From Chitinivorax tropicus (GTDB lineage Bacteria > Pseudomonadota > Gammaproteobacteria > Burkholderiales > SCOH01): 64,000 nt of DNA. This document shows positions 35,665-44,557 of the stretch, one piece after another; within the stretch, counting starts at the first letter, position 1; every line of letters starts with the position of its first letter. The notes under the pieces were generated by a model. That model did no database searches, was not told the DNA's origin, and worked only from the letters and a program-made list of their open reading frames with translations. Made by a program: the position numbers and the translations under genes. The stretch is taken from positions 1-64,000 of the forward strand of contig NZ_JACHHY010000017.1 of NCBI RefSeq assembly GCF_014202905.1. The letters run 5' to 3'.

Positions 35665-37041
35665 ATGTTAAGCCTATACAATACGCTGACCCGACAGAAA
35701 GAAGTCTTCAAACCGATTACCCCAGGCCACGTGAAAATGTATGTCTGCGGCATGACGATTTATGACTACTGTCACCTCGGGCACGCACGCATGTTGACCG
35801 CTTTTGACATGGTGCAACGCTGGCTGCGCGCATCAGGTCTGAATGTCACCTATGTGCGCAACATCACCGACATCGACGATAAGATCATCAAACGAGCGGC
35901 TGAAAACGGTGAATCGATCCAAGCCCTCACCACCCGATTCATCGATGCCATGCATGCGGACCTGTCCAAGCTCGGCGTACAGAGCCCTGATTTCGAGCCA
36001 CGCGCAACAGAGGACGAATCCATTGCAGGTATGTTCTCGCTGATCCAGAAATTGATCGACAAAGGATTGGCTTACGCTGCGGACAACGGTGACGTCTACT
36101 ATTCAGTCCATTCATTCGAAGGCTATGGCAAGCTCTCCGGCAAATCACTGGACGACTTGCGTGCAGGCGAACGTGTCGAAGTCGATCCACACAAACGTGA
36201 CCCACTCGACTTTGTGCTCTGGAAAGCGGCCAAACCAGGCGAGCCCAGCTGGGAAAGCCCTTGGGGGGCAGGCCGCCCTGGGTGGCATATCGAGTGCTCC
36301 GCCATGAGCGAACGGCTGCTGGGCGCACAATTCGACATCCACGGCGGCGGCCAGGATCTGCAATTCCCGCACCATGAGAACGAAATCGCGCAATCAGAAG
36401 GCGCCCACGGGCACGGCTACGCCAACTACTGGATGCATAACGGCTTCCTGAATGTGGACAATGAAAAGATGTCGAAATCGCTCGGCAACTTCTTCACCAT
36501 CCGTGACGTATTGAAGGAATACGACCCAGAAGTCGTGCGCTTCCTGCTGCTGCGCACCCATTACCGCAGCCCGCTGAACTACTCGCAAGTACACCTGGAC
36601 GATGCCAAGGGCTCACTGACACGCCTCTACACTGCGCTGAAGAACGTCCCGCCAGCTACCGTATCCATTGATTGGAGCAATCCATACGCCAAACGCTTCC
36701 AGGAAGCGATGAACGACGACTTTGCCACCCCGGAAGCCATCGCGATCCTGTTTGAGCTGGCGGGAGAAGCCAATCGCACCCAATCCGCACAGGAAGCAGG
36801 GCTGCTGAAAGTGCTGGCCAACCTGCTGGGCTTTCTGGAGCGCGACCCACAGCACTTCCTGCAAGGTGGCGAAACACAAGATGGCCTCAGCAACGCAGAA
36901 ATCGACGAGTTGATCGCACAGCGCCTGGCCGCTCGGCAAAGCAAGAACTGGGCTGAATCAGATCGGATTCGCGATACACTGAAAGATGCAGGTATCGTAT
37001 TGGAAGATGGCCCTCAAGGAACCACCTGGCGTCGTGTTTGA
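35665..37041 (+). CDS. cysS: Cysteinyl-tRNA synthetase
   Basis: 458 residues (E. coli 461). Class I signatures: [13 protein letters not shown] (the HIGH motif as HLGH) and [10 protein letters not shown] (KMSKS). Zinc ligands are in [15 protein letters not shown] and HHENE. It charges tRNA-Cys in the cytoplasm. The 3' end overlaps the possible start of a Nudix gene. No anomalies seen. Confidence 0.97.
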   Translation: MLSLYNTLTRQKEVFKPITPGHVKMYVCGMTIYDYCHLGHARMLTAFDMVQRWLRASGLNVTYVRNITDIDDKIIKRAAENGESIQALTTRFIDAMHADLSKLGVQSPDFEPRATEDESIAGMFSLIQKLIDKGLAYAADNGDVYYSVHSFEGYGKLSGKSLDDLRAGERVEVDPHKRDPLDFVLWKAAKPGEPSWESPWGAGRPGWHIECSAMSERLLGAQFDIHGGGQDLQFPHHENEIAQSEGAHGHGYANYWMHNGFLNVDNEKMSKSLGNFFTIRDVLKEYDPEVVRFLLLRTHYRSPLNYSQVHLDDAKGSLTRLYTALKNVPPATVSIDWSNPYAKRFQEAMNDDFATPEAIAILFELAGEANRTQSAQEAGLLKVLANLLGFLERDPQHFLQGGETQDGLSNAEIDELIAQRLAARQSKNWAESDRIRDTLKDAGIVLEDGPQGTTWRRV

Positions 37042-37558
37042 TTCAACCTTCACACCAACCCGACCGAACCGCTTAGCGGTTCGGTTGATTGTCCTATCTC
37101 CGGACAATCGCATCCTGCTGATTCGTTATCACGACGATCCCCCTTTGCACGTCAACCATCCAGAGCTGACAGACTATTGGTGCACCCCTGGCGGCGGCCT
37201 GGAACCCGGCGAAACCCACGAGCAAGCCGCAGCCCGTGAATTGATGGAGGAAACGGGACTCCATGGCAAAATCGGCCCGGTCATCGCCAAGCAGAAACGC
37301 TTCATCCGTTACCCGGATAGTGCATATATCCAAGAAGAGCAATACCACGTGGTCCGGGTTCCTCATACCCACGTCGAGCCGACCGCACTGGAGCCCAATG
37401 AGCTACTGGAAATCCAGGAATTCAGGTGGTTTTCAATCGATGAGCTGGCAGTGCTGGCACTACCAGTGATTCCATTTGAATTCCCTCAATGGCTGAAAGA
37501 AAATCTTTCAGCCATTGTCCAGGGTAATGATGTCATGGAGTGCAGCTGGGTTTTGTAG
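36986..37558 (+). CDS. Nudix hydrolase, overlapping cysS
   Basis: Up to 190 residues. The Nudix box is exact: [22 protein letters not shown] within GX5EX7REUXEEXGU spacing (about residues 71-93). The start is unclear: ATG 36986 and ATG 37007 lie inside cysS, and the Nudix fold itself begins near [20 protein letters not shown], so GTG 37034 is possible. A strong hairpin (37063-37085) sits in the first codons of the domain. It should hydrolyse a nucleoside diphosphate linked to another group; the substrate is unknown. Translation may depend on cysS readthrough. Confidence 0.8.
   Translation: MQVSYWKMALKEPPGVVFDSTFTPTRPNRLAVRLIVLSPDNRILLIRYHDDPPLHVNHPELTDYWCTPGGGLEPGETHEQAAARELMEETGLHGKIGPVIAKQKRFIRYPDSAYIQEEQYHVVRVPHTHVEPTALEPNELLEIQEFRWFSIDELAVLALPVIPFEFPQWLKENLSAIVQGNDVMECSWVL
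37063..37085 (+). promoter_or_regulatory. Hairpin at the cysS/Nudix junction
   Basis: ACCGAACCGC / GCGGTTCGGT, perfect 10-base arms with a TTA loop, beginning 22 bases after the cysS stop and inside the Nudix coding frame. May attenuate or end cysS transcription or mask Nudix translation. No T-run. Confidence 0.45.
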
Positions 37559-37636
37559 CCTGGGCTTCTACACCCGAACCAATCCCTGTGGGGCACGCTG
37601 CAATGGGAAACACCAAGCAGCCCATTTGAACTCACT

Positions 37637-38761
37637 TCAGGCCACGGCTACCATCTGATCGCTCAGTTTGGTTCTGCGGCCAATTTTCATGGGCTTGATC
37701 TGGTCATCAAAGACAATATCCAGCTGCTCCGCATGCTGCTCACAGAATGCCAAGCCCGCATTGAAGCCTATCCGGAACAATTTGCCCAGATTGTAACTTG
37801 ACCAGTCCAGTACCTCTGGCAGATGGTATTCAGGAATATCGAATGGCACTTTCAGCAAGGTGCGAATCGGCTTGCCGCTGGCATCCCGATTGTATTTGAG
37901 CTCGAACAGCTCTGTGTCATTGCGGGCAACGTCCACCAAGGGGGCGATGATCGATAGCGTATAAGCATCCCAGAGGTTTCTAGGCTCGCGGATCAATTTG
38001 TCGCTGCTCAACACGTCAAACACGACGATGGTGTCAATATCTGCGTGTTTGCCCCCTTCCGCCTCCAGCAGCCCTTTGTAATTCAAGCAATCCACGACGG
38101 CACCTTCATAGTATTTCTTGCCATCGATCTCGCAGGGCGCGTATAGGAATGGATAGGACAAGGCGGCCTGAAAGTGCTTCTGGGTGATTTGATCCTTACC
38201 CCAGATTGTCATTTCTCGGTCGGTGATGTTGTAGGCGTTCACATAAAGATCAGGCCGAATCGAGGGCAGCGCATCGAAATCAACCAGGTGATCGATAAAT
38301 GGAACATGGGCACACAGCCCTTGGCTGTTGGGATTGAGATCTGTCGGGCAGGCTACCGCCATCATCAACTTCATCCAATCATCCACAAAACCAGCCAACC
38401 GATTTCCGGCACGTTGTTGCTGCAATAGCTGCATCATGGGGTTGGCAGCCAGGAGCTGCCGGAACATGTCCGCTTGGTGCCCGGGTTTGTTGAATACCTT
38501 GTAGTTCACCGGGAATGCCTGGTAGATGGCATCGGATACGCCAAGCTCCATTGTGCTACGTAATGCATCGGCAGGGGTGCCATGTTTTGGTGCCGTGTAC
38601 AGCAATCCAATGGTTGCACCTGCCCCCGAGCAGGAAATCACATCGAATTCAGCACCTTGCATATCAAATGCCAGTAGTGCACCTGACATGAGGGTGGCAT
38701 TGGGTGCACCACCACCCAATATCAATGCTTTTTTGTTTTTTACTTTTTCTTGCTGAGTCAT
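37637..38761 (-). CDS. Patatin-like phospholipase family protein
   Basis: 374 residues. Starts KKALILGGGAPNATLMSGALLAF (oxyanion GGG region) and FDVISCSGAGATIGLLY, where the nucleophile serine sits in SCSGAG rather than the usual GxSxG. The partner Asp motif DG(G/A) appears as YYEGAVVDCL. Patatins are Ser-Asp lipid acyl hydrolases. These departures recur in a subfamily I recall from betaproteobacteria, so they may be a real variant and not decay. No signal peptide. Divergent from ybaK. The substrate could be membrane lipid or storage lipid. Confidence 0.8.
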   Translation of the reverse strand: MTQQEKVKNKKALILGGGAPNATLMSGALLAFDMQGAEFDVISCSGAGATIGLLYTAPKHGTPADALRSTMELGVSDAIYQAFPVNYKVFNKPGHQADMFRQLLAANPMMQLLQQQRAGNRLAGFVDDWMKLMMAVACPTDLNPNSQGLCAHVPFIDHLVDFDALPSIRPDLYVNAYNITDREMTIWGKDQITQKHFQAALSYPFLYAPCEIDGKKYYEGAVVDCLNYKGLLEAEGGKHADIDTIVVFDVLSSDKLIREPRNLWDAYTLSIIAPLVDVARNDTELFELKYNRDASGKPIRTLLKVPFDIPEYHLPEVLDWSSYNLGKLFRIGFNAGLAFCEQHAEQLDIVFDDQIKPMKIGRRTKLSDQMVAVA

Positions 38762-38932
38762 ACCTTCGCTGCGGCTGGACGCGCCTAAAAAATGTTGCAG
38801 CGCAGCATTCTAATTTTTCCATGCGCATTAATCAATATAAAAACGTCATATGCCATCCAACTATGGAGATGCCTGGCCTTACATCCCATCCCATCGATAA
38901 AATATCCATTTTTGAACGGCGTTATTTCAAAC

Positions 38933-39418
38933 ATGTCCACTGAAAAATTCCCAGTCACCCCGGCCATTCGCGTACTCAGGGAGCGCAACGTCGTTTTCTC
39001 TCATCACCCATACCAGTATGAGGAACATGGCGGTACAAGCACCTCCAGCAGGGAGCTTGGCGTGGATGAACATGCGGTCATCAAAACGCTGATCATGGAA
39101 GATGAGCAGAAGCGCCCTTTGATTGTCCTCATGCATGGAGACTTTGAAGTCTCCACCAAGAATCTTGCGCGGATCATGGGTGTGAAAACCATCACGCCTT
39201 GTGCGCCAGATGTGGCCAATCGCCATTCTGGGTACATGGTCGGCGGTACTTCGCCTTTCGGCACCAGAAAACCCATGCCGGTTTATATGGAGCGCTCTAT
39301 CCTGACACTCCCCAAAATCTATGTGAATGGGGGGAAGCGTGGCTATCTGGTGGGCTTGGACCCAAAGCACATGGAGCAGATCCTGAAGCCCACCTTGGTT
39401 GACGTGGCCACCCGCTAG
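38933..39418 (+). CDS. ybaK: Cys-tRNA(Pro) deacylase (YbaK/EbsC family)
   Basis: 161 residues from ATG 38933 (MSTEKFPVTPAIRVLRERNVVFSHHPYQYEE). Contains LGVDEHAVIKTLIMED with the conserved lysine region, DFEVSTKNLARIMGVKTITPCAPDVANRHSGYMVGGTSPFGTRKPMPVY and the closing INGG-like VNGGKRGYLVGLDP. It clears Cys mis-charged onto tRNA-Pro. An upstream in-frame start at 38792 adds an unrelated hydrophobic stretch. Lies ~1.9 kb from cysS, a fitting but probably accidental neighbour. Confidence 0.92.
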   Translation: MSTEKFPVTPAIRVLRERNVVFSHHPYQYEEHGGTSTSSRELGVDEHAVIKTLIMEDEQKRPLIVLMHGDFEVSTKNLARIMGVKTITPCAPDVANRHSGYMVGGTSPFGTRKPMPVYMERSILTLPKIYVNGGKRGYLVGLDPKHMEQILKPTLVDVATR

Positions 39419-39600
39419 TCGTCTCTCATATGATCCAGGTTCGTAGCCATCTGCATGGTGTCCAGACACAAGATTTCATACTCACGAAGCCTATACCATG
39501 TCCAGCAACCGCCCATATACCGTACATGATTGGCATAGGTGTGACATAGTCTGGCATTCCTGGTACTCAGGCTCTATTGACCGATCTGGACTGTTTAAAA

Positions 39601-40227
39601 ATGAATTTTGAAGAACTATATGACTGGCTTGACAAAGCCCTCTCTGCACTACAACCCGGTATCATCAATGGGGACAGGTTGCACGAGGTCAATCAGCCAT
39701 TGGTGCCTGCCGCCGTCCTGGTGCCCATCATCTACCACCCCACCCATCCAACACTGCTGCTCACCAAGCGAACACCGCATCTATCAAAGCATGCTGGCCA
39801 AATCAGCTTTCCCGGTGGCCGGGCAGAGCCTTTTGATACCAATGCACAAGCCACCGCCCTGCGAGAAGCGGAGGAGGAAATCGGCCTCTCACCGTCTTAC
39901 GTGGCACTGCTTGGCCAGCTTCCACAGTACATCACCATCTCCGGCTTTCTGGTCACACCCGCTGTGGGGCTGATCAGACCTGGCTACACACTGAAGCTGG
40001 ATGAACATGAGGTGGAAAGCGTCTTTGAAGTGCCACTCAGCCATATTTTGAATCCATCGCATTATGAGACCCACCCCTATCAGCTGGGCGGCCAACACGG
40101 TCACTATCACGCCATACCCTATCGGGAACATTTCATCTGGGGTGCCACCGCAGCCATGCTGCTTTCACTATGCAAATGTATTAATTTAGAGAATCCTGAC
40201 AAACAGGGCTGGCATCTCCGCTTTTAA
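39601..40227 (+). CDS. CoA pyrophosphatase-type Nudix hydrolase (NudL-like)
   Basis: 208 residues from ATG 39601; a TTG at 39577 is in frame. The NudL pattern is clear: LTKRTPHLSKHAGQISFPGG then RAEPFDTNAQATALREAEEEIGL (Nudix box) and LGQLPQYITISGFLVTPAVG. Such enzymes cleave CoA and its derivatives to 3',5'-ADP and phosphopantetheine. It could tune acyl-CoA pools, relevant to the lipid genes of this window, but that is only a suggestion. No operon partners. Confidence 0.88.
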   Translation: MNFEELYDWLDKALSALQPGIINGDRLHEVNQPLVPAAVLVPIIYHPTHPTLLLTKRTPHLSKHAGQISFPGGRAEPFDTNAQATALREAEEEIGLSPSYVALLGQLPQYITISGFLVTPAVGLIRPGYTLKLDEHEVESVFEVPLSHILNPSHYETHPYQLGGQHGHYHAIPYREHFIWGATAAMLLSLCKCINLENPDKQGWHLRF

Positions 40228-40590
40228 TACCTTAGACTCAAGTTGAATGTGTATTTTTTTTGAATATTCGGGCATTTGAATTGATCCACTTGTCAGGTGA
40301 GGCGAAGCAGCAGCACCGCCCAATTTATTCAAATTGGAAAGCACGGGTGTTAATTGAAAATGACAACAACATTTAGCAATGAATACCTGCTGATCAACAA
40401 ATAAAATGCAATACGAATAAAAATAGAAAAATCACCGTGTTTGATTTTTCTCGATTGAACTTTATGATATTGATAACGCTCTCACGTCGGGCCGGTGTCA
40501 ATTCGGTGTGATATGTTAAAACCTTGCCATTGCCCATCCACTCCTCCCGCCGCCAACCAGGAAAATATCTTTTCCGGTGAAGGCGGAGAT
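40228..40590 (+). promoter_or_regulatory. AT-rich regulatory gap before the phasin-like gene
   Basis: 363 bases, strongly AT-rich. Contains a perfect palindrome AGAAAAATCA / TGATTTTTCT with a 7-base centre at 40425-40451 that overlaps a predicted -35 TTGATT (40441-40446); a 16-base spacer leads to TATGAT at 40463-40468. Start site ~40475. The palindrome is placed to block this promoter. Confidence 0.5.
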
Positions 40591-40992
40591 ATGTGGGGCC
40601 ACATGGCTCGGTACTGGTGGCCAATCTATGATCGTAGCTGGTTGGCCGGGTTGGAGAGCAGCCTTGAAAGCTCGCGTGATTATTATCTGGCGAGTGTTCA
40701 AGCCCAGTTGCGTCTGGCAAGCGTATCCGATCAATTTGTCGGAACGACACGGCAAAGCGTGCTTGATTTTTTGGATCAACTGTCGCAGCAGGCCCCAGCA
40801 GCGTCAAACACATTGACGCCCATCCACTCAGCCCTTGAGATGAGTGGATGGGCTTATGACTCACTGTCAAAGGCTACTCGTCAGGTCAGCAAATTTGCCA
40901 ATACCAATTTATCAGCGGCGATGGTCAATGCGGTCAAGCATGGGTACCGAGAGGTATTCCATTTGCCCCATTTTCCTCAACGAAAATCATGA
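40591..40992 (+). CDS. Phasin-like helical protein (tentative)
   Basis: 133 residues from ATG 40591, which has AGGCGGAG just upstream; ATG 40513 or GTG 40495 would add a Cys/Pro-rich segment unlike the rest. The body is amphipathic helix, and GWAYDSLSKATRQVSKFANTNLSAAMVNAVKHG resembles the C-terminal pattern of phasins, which coat PHA granules. The similarity is weak and by eye. Followed after 48 bases by a small gene of unknown type. The AT-rich promoter with a palindrome would suit the PhaR-type control known for phasins. Confidence 0.5.
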   Translation: MWGHMARYWWPIYDRSWLAGLESSLESSRDYYLASVQAQLRLASVSDQFVGTTRQSVLDFLDQLSQQAPAASNTLTPIHSALEMSGWAYDSLSKATRQVSKFANTNLSAAMVNAVKHGYREVFHLPHFPQRKS

Positions 40993-41040
40993 GCATTTTG
41001 TGCTATATACAAAGAGCGAAATAGTAGGTTGTATACATCA

Positions 41041-41385
41041 ATGAAAACAGCAATTGTCATTAATCTTGACTATGAGCGGTTTGGCTATGCACTTTGCAGC
41101 CAATACTGGAACCAAGTGACATCAGTCATGGAGGCATCTGGTTTCATCTTGAATAACCGGATGTTTTTGACCAACCTCTCACCTGATGAAGCGTATAACA
41201 ACGCCCGTTGGGTCATCAATCAAATTGATGAATTGACGCGACATAATTCAGTCAATCTATCACAGACCATTCGTGAGTTTTACGGTCTGGATTACACACA
41301 AGTCACCAATCTTTTAACACCACCAACCAGTACGATCGCTGTTGAATTCATCGACAACGAATTTGTATCCCAGTCTGTGAACTAG
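41041..41385 (+). CDS. Small protein of unknown function, possible ferredoxin-like fold
   Basis: 114 residues, start ATG 41041 (41029 also in frame). The apparent order is beta (TAIVINLDY), helix (CSQYWNQVTSVMEASGF), beta (ILNNRMFLTNL), helix (DEAYNNARWVINQIDELT), ending in a beta strand (STIAVEFIDNEF). That order recalls Cas2/VapD-like ferredoxin folds, but no catalytic residue can be assigned and I do not recognise the family. AT-rich; probably co-transcribed with the phasin-like gene 48 bases upstream. No CRISPR or toxin partner nearby. Confidence 0.55.
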   Translation: MKTAIVINLDYERFGYALCSQYWNQVTSVMEASGFILNNRMFLTNLSPDEAYNNARWVINQIDELTRHNSVNLSQTIREFYGLDYTQVTNLLTPPTSTIAVEFIDNEFVSQSVN

Positions 41386-41505
41386 GTTCTGTTGGCATCG
41401 CTCAATCTGACCATGCCATGACAATGCTCAGCGGTGTTGTTTGTTGTGAATGCAATGAACAATACCGACTTGGTATATATCAAAAAGCCACAGCCAATAC
41501 GTTAC

Positions 41506-42159
41506 TCAGCCCCACCGTCGAATCAGATCGTTTCCAATGTGAAGATGGTCGAGTATGCGGGCAACCACGAAATCGATGATGTCCAGTACCTTTTCCGGGT
41601 GGTGATAGAAGCCAGGATTAGGTGGCAGGATGACGGCACCAGCTTTTGCCAACTTCAGCATGTTCTCCAGATGGATCACTGAGAACGGGGCCTCTCTCGG
41701 CACGACAATCACCTTCTTCTGCTCTTTGAGCATGACATCGGCAGCCCGCTCGATCAGGTTATCACTCATGCCGGAGGCGATTGCGGCCAGTGTCCCCATG
41801 GTACAGGGACAGATCACCATGGCATCGGCAGGGCTTGATCCTGATGCAACAGGTGCAAACCATTCCTCTCGGCCAAAAACCCGTAACTTCCCAGGTAGAT
41901 GATCAAACTGACTGGCCAATGCCACTTCTACATCCGCAGCCCGGGTGGGCAAGGCCCAGTCCATCTCTTGGCGAGCCACGACTTGCGCCACTTGTGAATA
42001 CAGCAGCCATACTTCGGCACCGCTCGCCAAAAGGCACTGCAGCAATCGAGCCCCATAGGGCATGCCAGAGGCGCCGGTCAATGCCAGCGCGATCCGCTTG
42101 CCTGGCGCAGCACTGACACTTGGAGTCTGCTGCAGCATGGCTTGATATTGTGCTTGCAT
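41506..42159 (-). CDS. ubiX: Flavin prenyltransferase UbiX
   Basis: 217 residues. GKRIALALTGASGMPYGARLLQCLL is the UbiX FMN-binding start; SSPADAMVICPCTMGTLAAIASGMSDNLIERAADVMLKEQKKVIVVPREAPFSVIHLENMLKLAKAGAVILPPNPGFYHHP is the rest of the flavoprotein. It makes prenylated FMN for the decarboxylase UbiD in ubiquinone synthesis. ATG 42159 lies one base after the stop of the upstream gene, so translation is probably coupled; ATG 42138 would also suit the family. Last gene of the rapZ chain. Confidence 0.94.
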   Translation of the reverse strand: MQAQYQAMLQQTPSVSAAPGKRIALALTGASGMPYGARLLQCLLASGAEVWLLYSQVAQVVARQEMDWALPTRAADVEVALASQFDHLPGKLRVFGREEWFAPVASGSSPADAMVICPCTMGTLAAIASGMSDNLIERAADVMLKEQKKVIVVPREAPFSVIHLENMLKLAKAGAVILPPNPGFYHHPEKVLDIIDFVVARILDHLHIGNDLIRRWG

Positions 42160-42160
42160 G

Positions 42161-42643
42161 CTAGGGCTTTCTCTCGTTCTCGATTGGTGTGGCAGGCTCG
42201 ACAGTCGGGCTCTGTGCTGGTGATGCAGTATCTGGCCGGCTCGTGGTGACAGGCTGTCTTTTCTGGCCAATCAAACGACACATTGCCACTTCCAGCTGGT
42301 CGGCCAACGAATCAGGCATGATGGTGGTGGCCTCTTTGTCAGCACCAGTGGATTGATCCAAGGGCTGCCCAAGGCGATCGAACAGCACCCAATTCAATGT
42401 CAATAAGCTGTGCTGCGTGCAATCCAGGCGCTCACGGAACAACCCGCTGGCAGCTTGCCCTTGGCGCACCACCTGTGGCGAACTGAAGACCACTTTACGC
42501 CAATAGGTCAGCACGGTGCCATCTATCAGGATGCGGGACTGGTCAATGCTATGCAGATTCGGATCATTCAGCCGTAACGCCTGCCACTCTGCAGCCTGTG
42601 CCACACCAGCAAGCAGACCGAGCCAAAACAGATACTTTTTCAT
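42161..42643 (-). CDS. Surface-adhesin E-like exported protein
   Basis: 160 residues. Signal peptide MKKYLFWLGLLAGVAQA, then a small beta domain: EWQALRLNDPNLHSIDQSRILIDGTVLTYWRKV, LDCTQHSLLTLNWVLFD and VAMCRLIG, the two cysteines being well placed for a disulfide. This is the pattern of the surface-adhesin protein E family, a common exported domain with unclear function. The Pro/Thr-rich tail after residue ~130 is likely disordered. Overlaps the Gx transporter gene by four bases. Confidence 0.7.
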   Translation of the reverse strand: MKKYLFWLGLLAGVAQAAEWQALRLNDPNLHSIDQSRILIDGTVLTYWRKVVFSSPQVVRQGQAASGLFRERLDCTQHSLLTLNWVLFDRLGQPLDQSTGADKEATTIMPDSLADQLEVAMCRLIGQKRQPVTTSRPDTASPAQSPTVEPATPIENERKP

Positions 42644-43158
42644 GAGGAGGGTTCATTCAGCAGTTTTGCGACAATCAGCCCGTTGACCCAGCCAAATATA
42701 CAACCAAATGCCAACAAGACGGGGAGCAATATTTCCACGACACGCACCGGCACCAGCCAGCAATACGCAACCCATACCTGCCCGCCAATATGCGCCAGCG
42801 CAGCACAGGTGCTGTAGGTGATTGGCCCGAACCAGCGATCTGGTAGTACATGGCACAGTCTCAGCATCATCAGGCTGGCCATGCTGCCAGACAGTGCCAG
42901 GAAAAAGCCCGGCGTCATGAAGCTACCGAACAGGAATGCACCTGCCAAAACACGTAACAGGGCTACCCAGGCCGCTGCACGCCAGCCATGGCGGTACATG
43001 ACCCATAATACGATGATATTGGCCAAGCCGGGTTTGACCCCAGGTATGGGTGAAGGCAGGGCGTTTTCCAGCAAGGAAAGCAGAACCGCTGAGGCGGCCA
43101 GACTCGCCAAGTGGCGATCACGGGGGGTCACAGATAGTTCAATAGTTGAGCGAGTCAT
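42640..43158 (-). CDS. Gx transporter family membrane protein
   Basis: 172 residues, about five hydrophobic segments. LENALPSPIPGVKPGLANIIVLWVMY is the signature of the Gx transporter / heptaprenyl diphosphate synthase component I-like family, which resembles ECF transporter S-components. The ligand is unknown. Overlaps NusG-II gene upstream by 20 bases and the adhesin E-like gene downstream by four, so one translational chain. The pairing with a NusG domain II protein is common in bacteria and often lies near flavin- or quinone-related genes; here ubiX ends the chain. Confidence 0.85.
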   Translation of the reverse strand: MTRSTIELSVTPRDRHLASLAASAVLLSLLENALPSPIPGVKPGLANIIVLWVMYRHGWRAAAWVALLRVLAGAFLFGSFMTPGFFLALSGSMASLMMLRLCHVLPDRWFGPITYSTCAALAHIGGQVWVAYCWLVPVRVVEILLPVLLAFGCIFGWVNGLIVAKLLNEPSS

Positions 43159-43513
43159 AGCGATGTGCCAATCCTGTCAGCTCAATACTGGTCTGATTCG
43201 GGAGACAAAGTGCCATCTCACCCACCCGTGTCAGCCACCCCCTCAAGACGCAATACTGGCGAGGGCTCGGGTCTTGGCTGATCCGGGCGCGGCCAGGTGC
43301 GATTTCAATCACGGTCTGGCCCAACGGCCCCTGAACTGACAAGGTGTGTGGCTGATCCAATGCAAGTCTGGCGACTGTCTCACCCCGCGCTCGCACCACA
43401 ACGGCTGTTGCGGTGCCTTGCCACCAACTCCATCGCGCCACGGACACACAGAACAGCACAGCCAGACAACCGACCAACCAGTCCCCTGGTTTGATCAGCG
43501 ACAGCCAACGCAC
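43139..43513 (-). CDS. NusG domain II-containing protein
   Basis: 124 residues. One N-terminal membrane anchor (DWLVGCLAVLFCVSVARWSW) and a small beta domain outside (TLSVQGPLGQTVIEIAPGRARISQDPSPRQYCVLRGWL), as in the NusG_II family. GTG start directly abuts the rapZ stop. Function unknown; it almost always occurs with the Gx transporter, suggesting a two-part membrane system. Confidence 0.85.
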   Translation of the reverse strand: MRWLSLIKPGDWLVGCLAVLFCVSVARWSWWQGTATAVVVRARGETVARLALDQPHTLSVQGPLGQTVIEIAPGRARISQDPSPRQYCVLRGWLTRVGEMALCLPNQTSIELTGLAHRYDSLNY

Positions 43514-44350
43514 TCAAGAAAGCTCACGATGGCGTACGATCACCTGCTGCTCCTCACTGAACCGCTTGCCCAGTTGCTCTGCGAAATAGACCGAACGGTG
43601 CTGCCCACCTGTGCAGCCCACCGCAATCGTCAGATAGCTCCGATTATCCTTGACGAAGCTTGGCAGCCAGCGGGCCACGAAATGCTCGATGTCCTGATAC
43701 ATCTCACGAACTTCCGGCTGAGCTTGCAAAAAGTCGATGACGGGTTCGTCTCGCCCGGTCAGCGGTTTCAGATCCGGCACATAATGGGGGTTGGGTAGGC
43801 TGCGCACATCAAACACCAGATCAGCATCCAGCGGTATGCCATGTTTGAATCCAAACGACTCCACGATCAAGGTGAGTCGTGACTGGTCCATCTCAACGAC
43901 GGTTTTCACCCAGTTACGCAATGTATTGGCATTCAGGTCAGAGCTATCGATGCGATGCCCCAGATCGCCAATACCAGCGAGCATTTCCCGCTCCAGCCCG
44001 ATGGCCTCGGTCACTGTCAATGATGAAATGGCCAAGGGGTGCCTGCGCCGGGTTTCCGAAAAGCGTTTGACCAGTGTTTCTGTCTTGGCTTCGAGGAACA
44101 GCAGCCGGACATCTACGCCCTGCGCCTTCAGTGAATCCAGCTGCTGCGGTATCGCATCCAGACTAGGCCCACCACGCACATCGATACTGATGGCGATCTT
44201 GTCATGGCCGTCTTCTTGTAAGTAACCGGCGATTTGCGGCAAAAAGGGCGTAGGGAGATTGTCGATACAGTAGAACCCGCCGTCTTCCAATACCTTCAAA
44301 GCGACACTTTTCCCTGAACCTGACAAACCACTGATGATGATGAGCTGCAT
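43514..44350 (-). CDS. rapZ: RNase adapter protein RapZ
   Basis: 278 residues. Walker A GLSGSGKSVALKVLEDGGFYCIDNLP, the block VFDVRSLPNPHYVPDLKPLTGRDEPVIDFL and C-terminal TIAVGCTGGQHRSVYFAEQL. RapZ binds the sRNA GlmZ and recruits RNase E in enterics, sensing glucosamine 6-phosphate; in betaproteobacteria the target RNA is unknown. Separated from hprK by 207 bases with no gene. Heads the chain rapZ to ubiX. Confidence 0.95.
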   Translation of the reverse strand: MQLIIISGLSGSGKSVALKVLEDGGFYCIDNLPTPFLPQIAGYLQEDGHDKIAISIDVRGGPSLDAIPQQLDSLKAQGVDVRLLFLEAKTETLVKRFSETRRRHPLAISSLTVTEAIGLEREMLAGIGDLGHRIDSSDLNANTLRNWVKTVVEMDQSRLTLIVESFGFKHGIPLDADLVFDVRSLPNPHYVPDLKPLTGRDEPVIDFLQAQPEVREMYQDIEHFVARWLPSFVKDNRSYLTIAVGCTGGQHRSVYFAEQLGKRFSEEQQVIVRHRELS

Positions 44351-44557
44351 CGATGTCTCTATGACTATTCAACGATAGACGGATGGATCATGCCGCAAAG
44401 TCACGTTTGGCGCTACCTTGCAGCCATCAGTCTTTTAAATGGATGTTGGTGTGCTGTAAAAATGGTTTGAACAGAATTGATCCACTGAGTTCATACTCAA
44501 CCGGTATAGCATGTCCACGATGACTTGGCGTGGTGCAATGACGGCGGACAAACCGAC

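Noticed and set aside
37022-37060. Frameshift joining cysS to the Nudix gene
   Set aside because: cysS has its full length and normal C-terminus; the overlap is better explained as two genes.
41041-41385. Cas2 or VapD nuclease call
   Set aside because: Only the order of predicted strands and helices is similar; no catalytic residue, partner gene or array is present.
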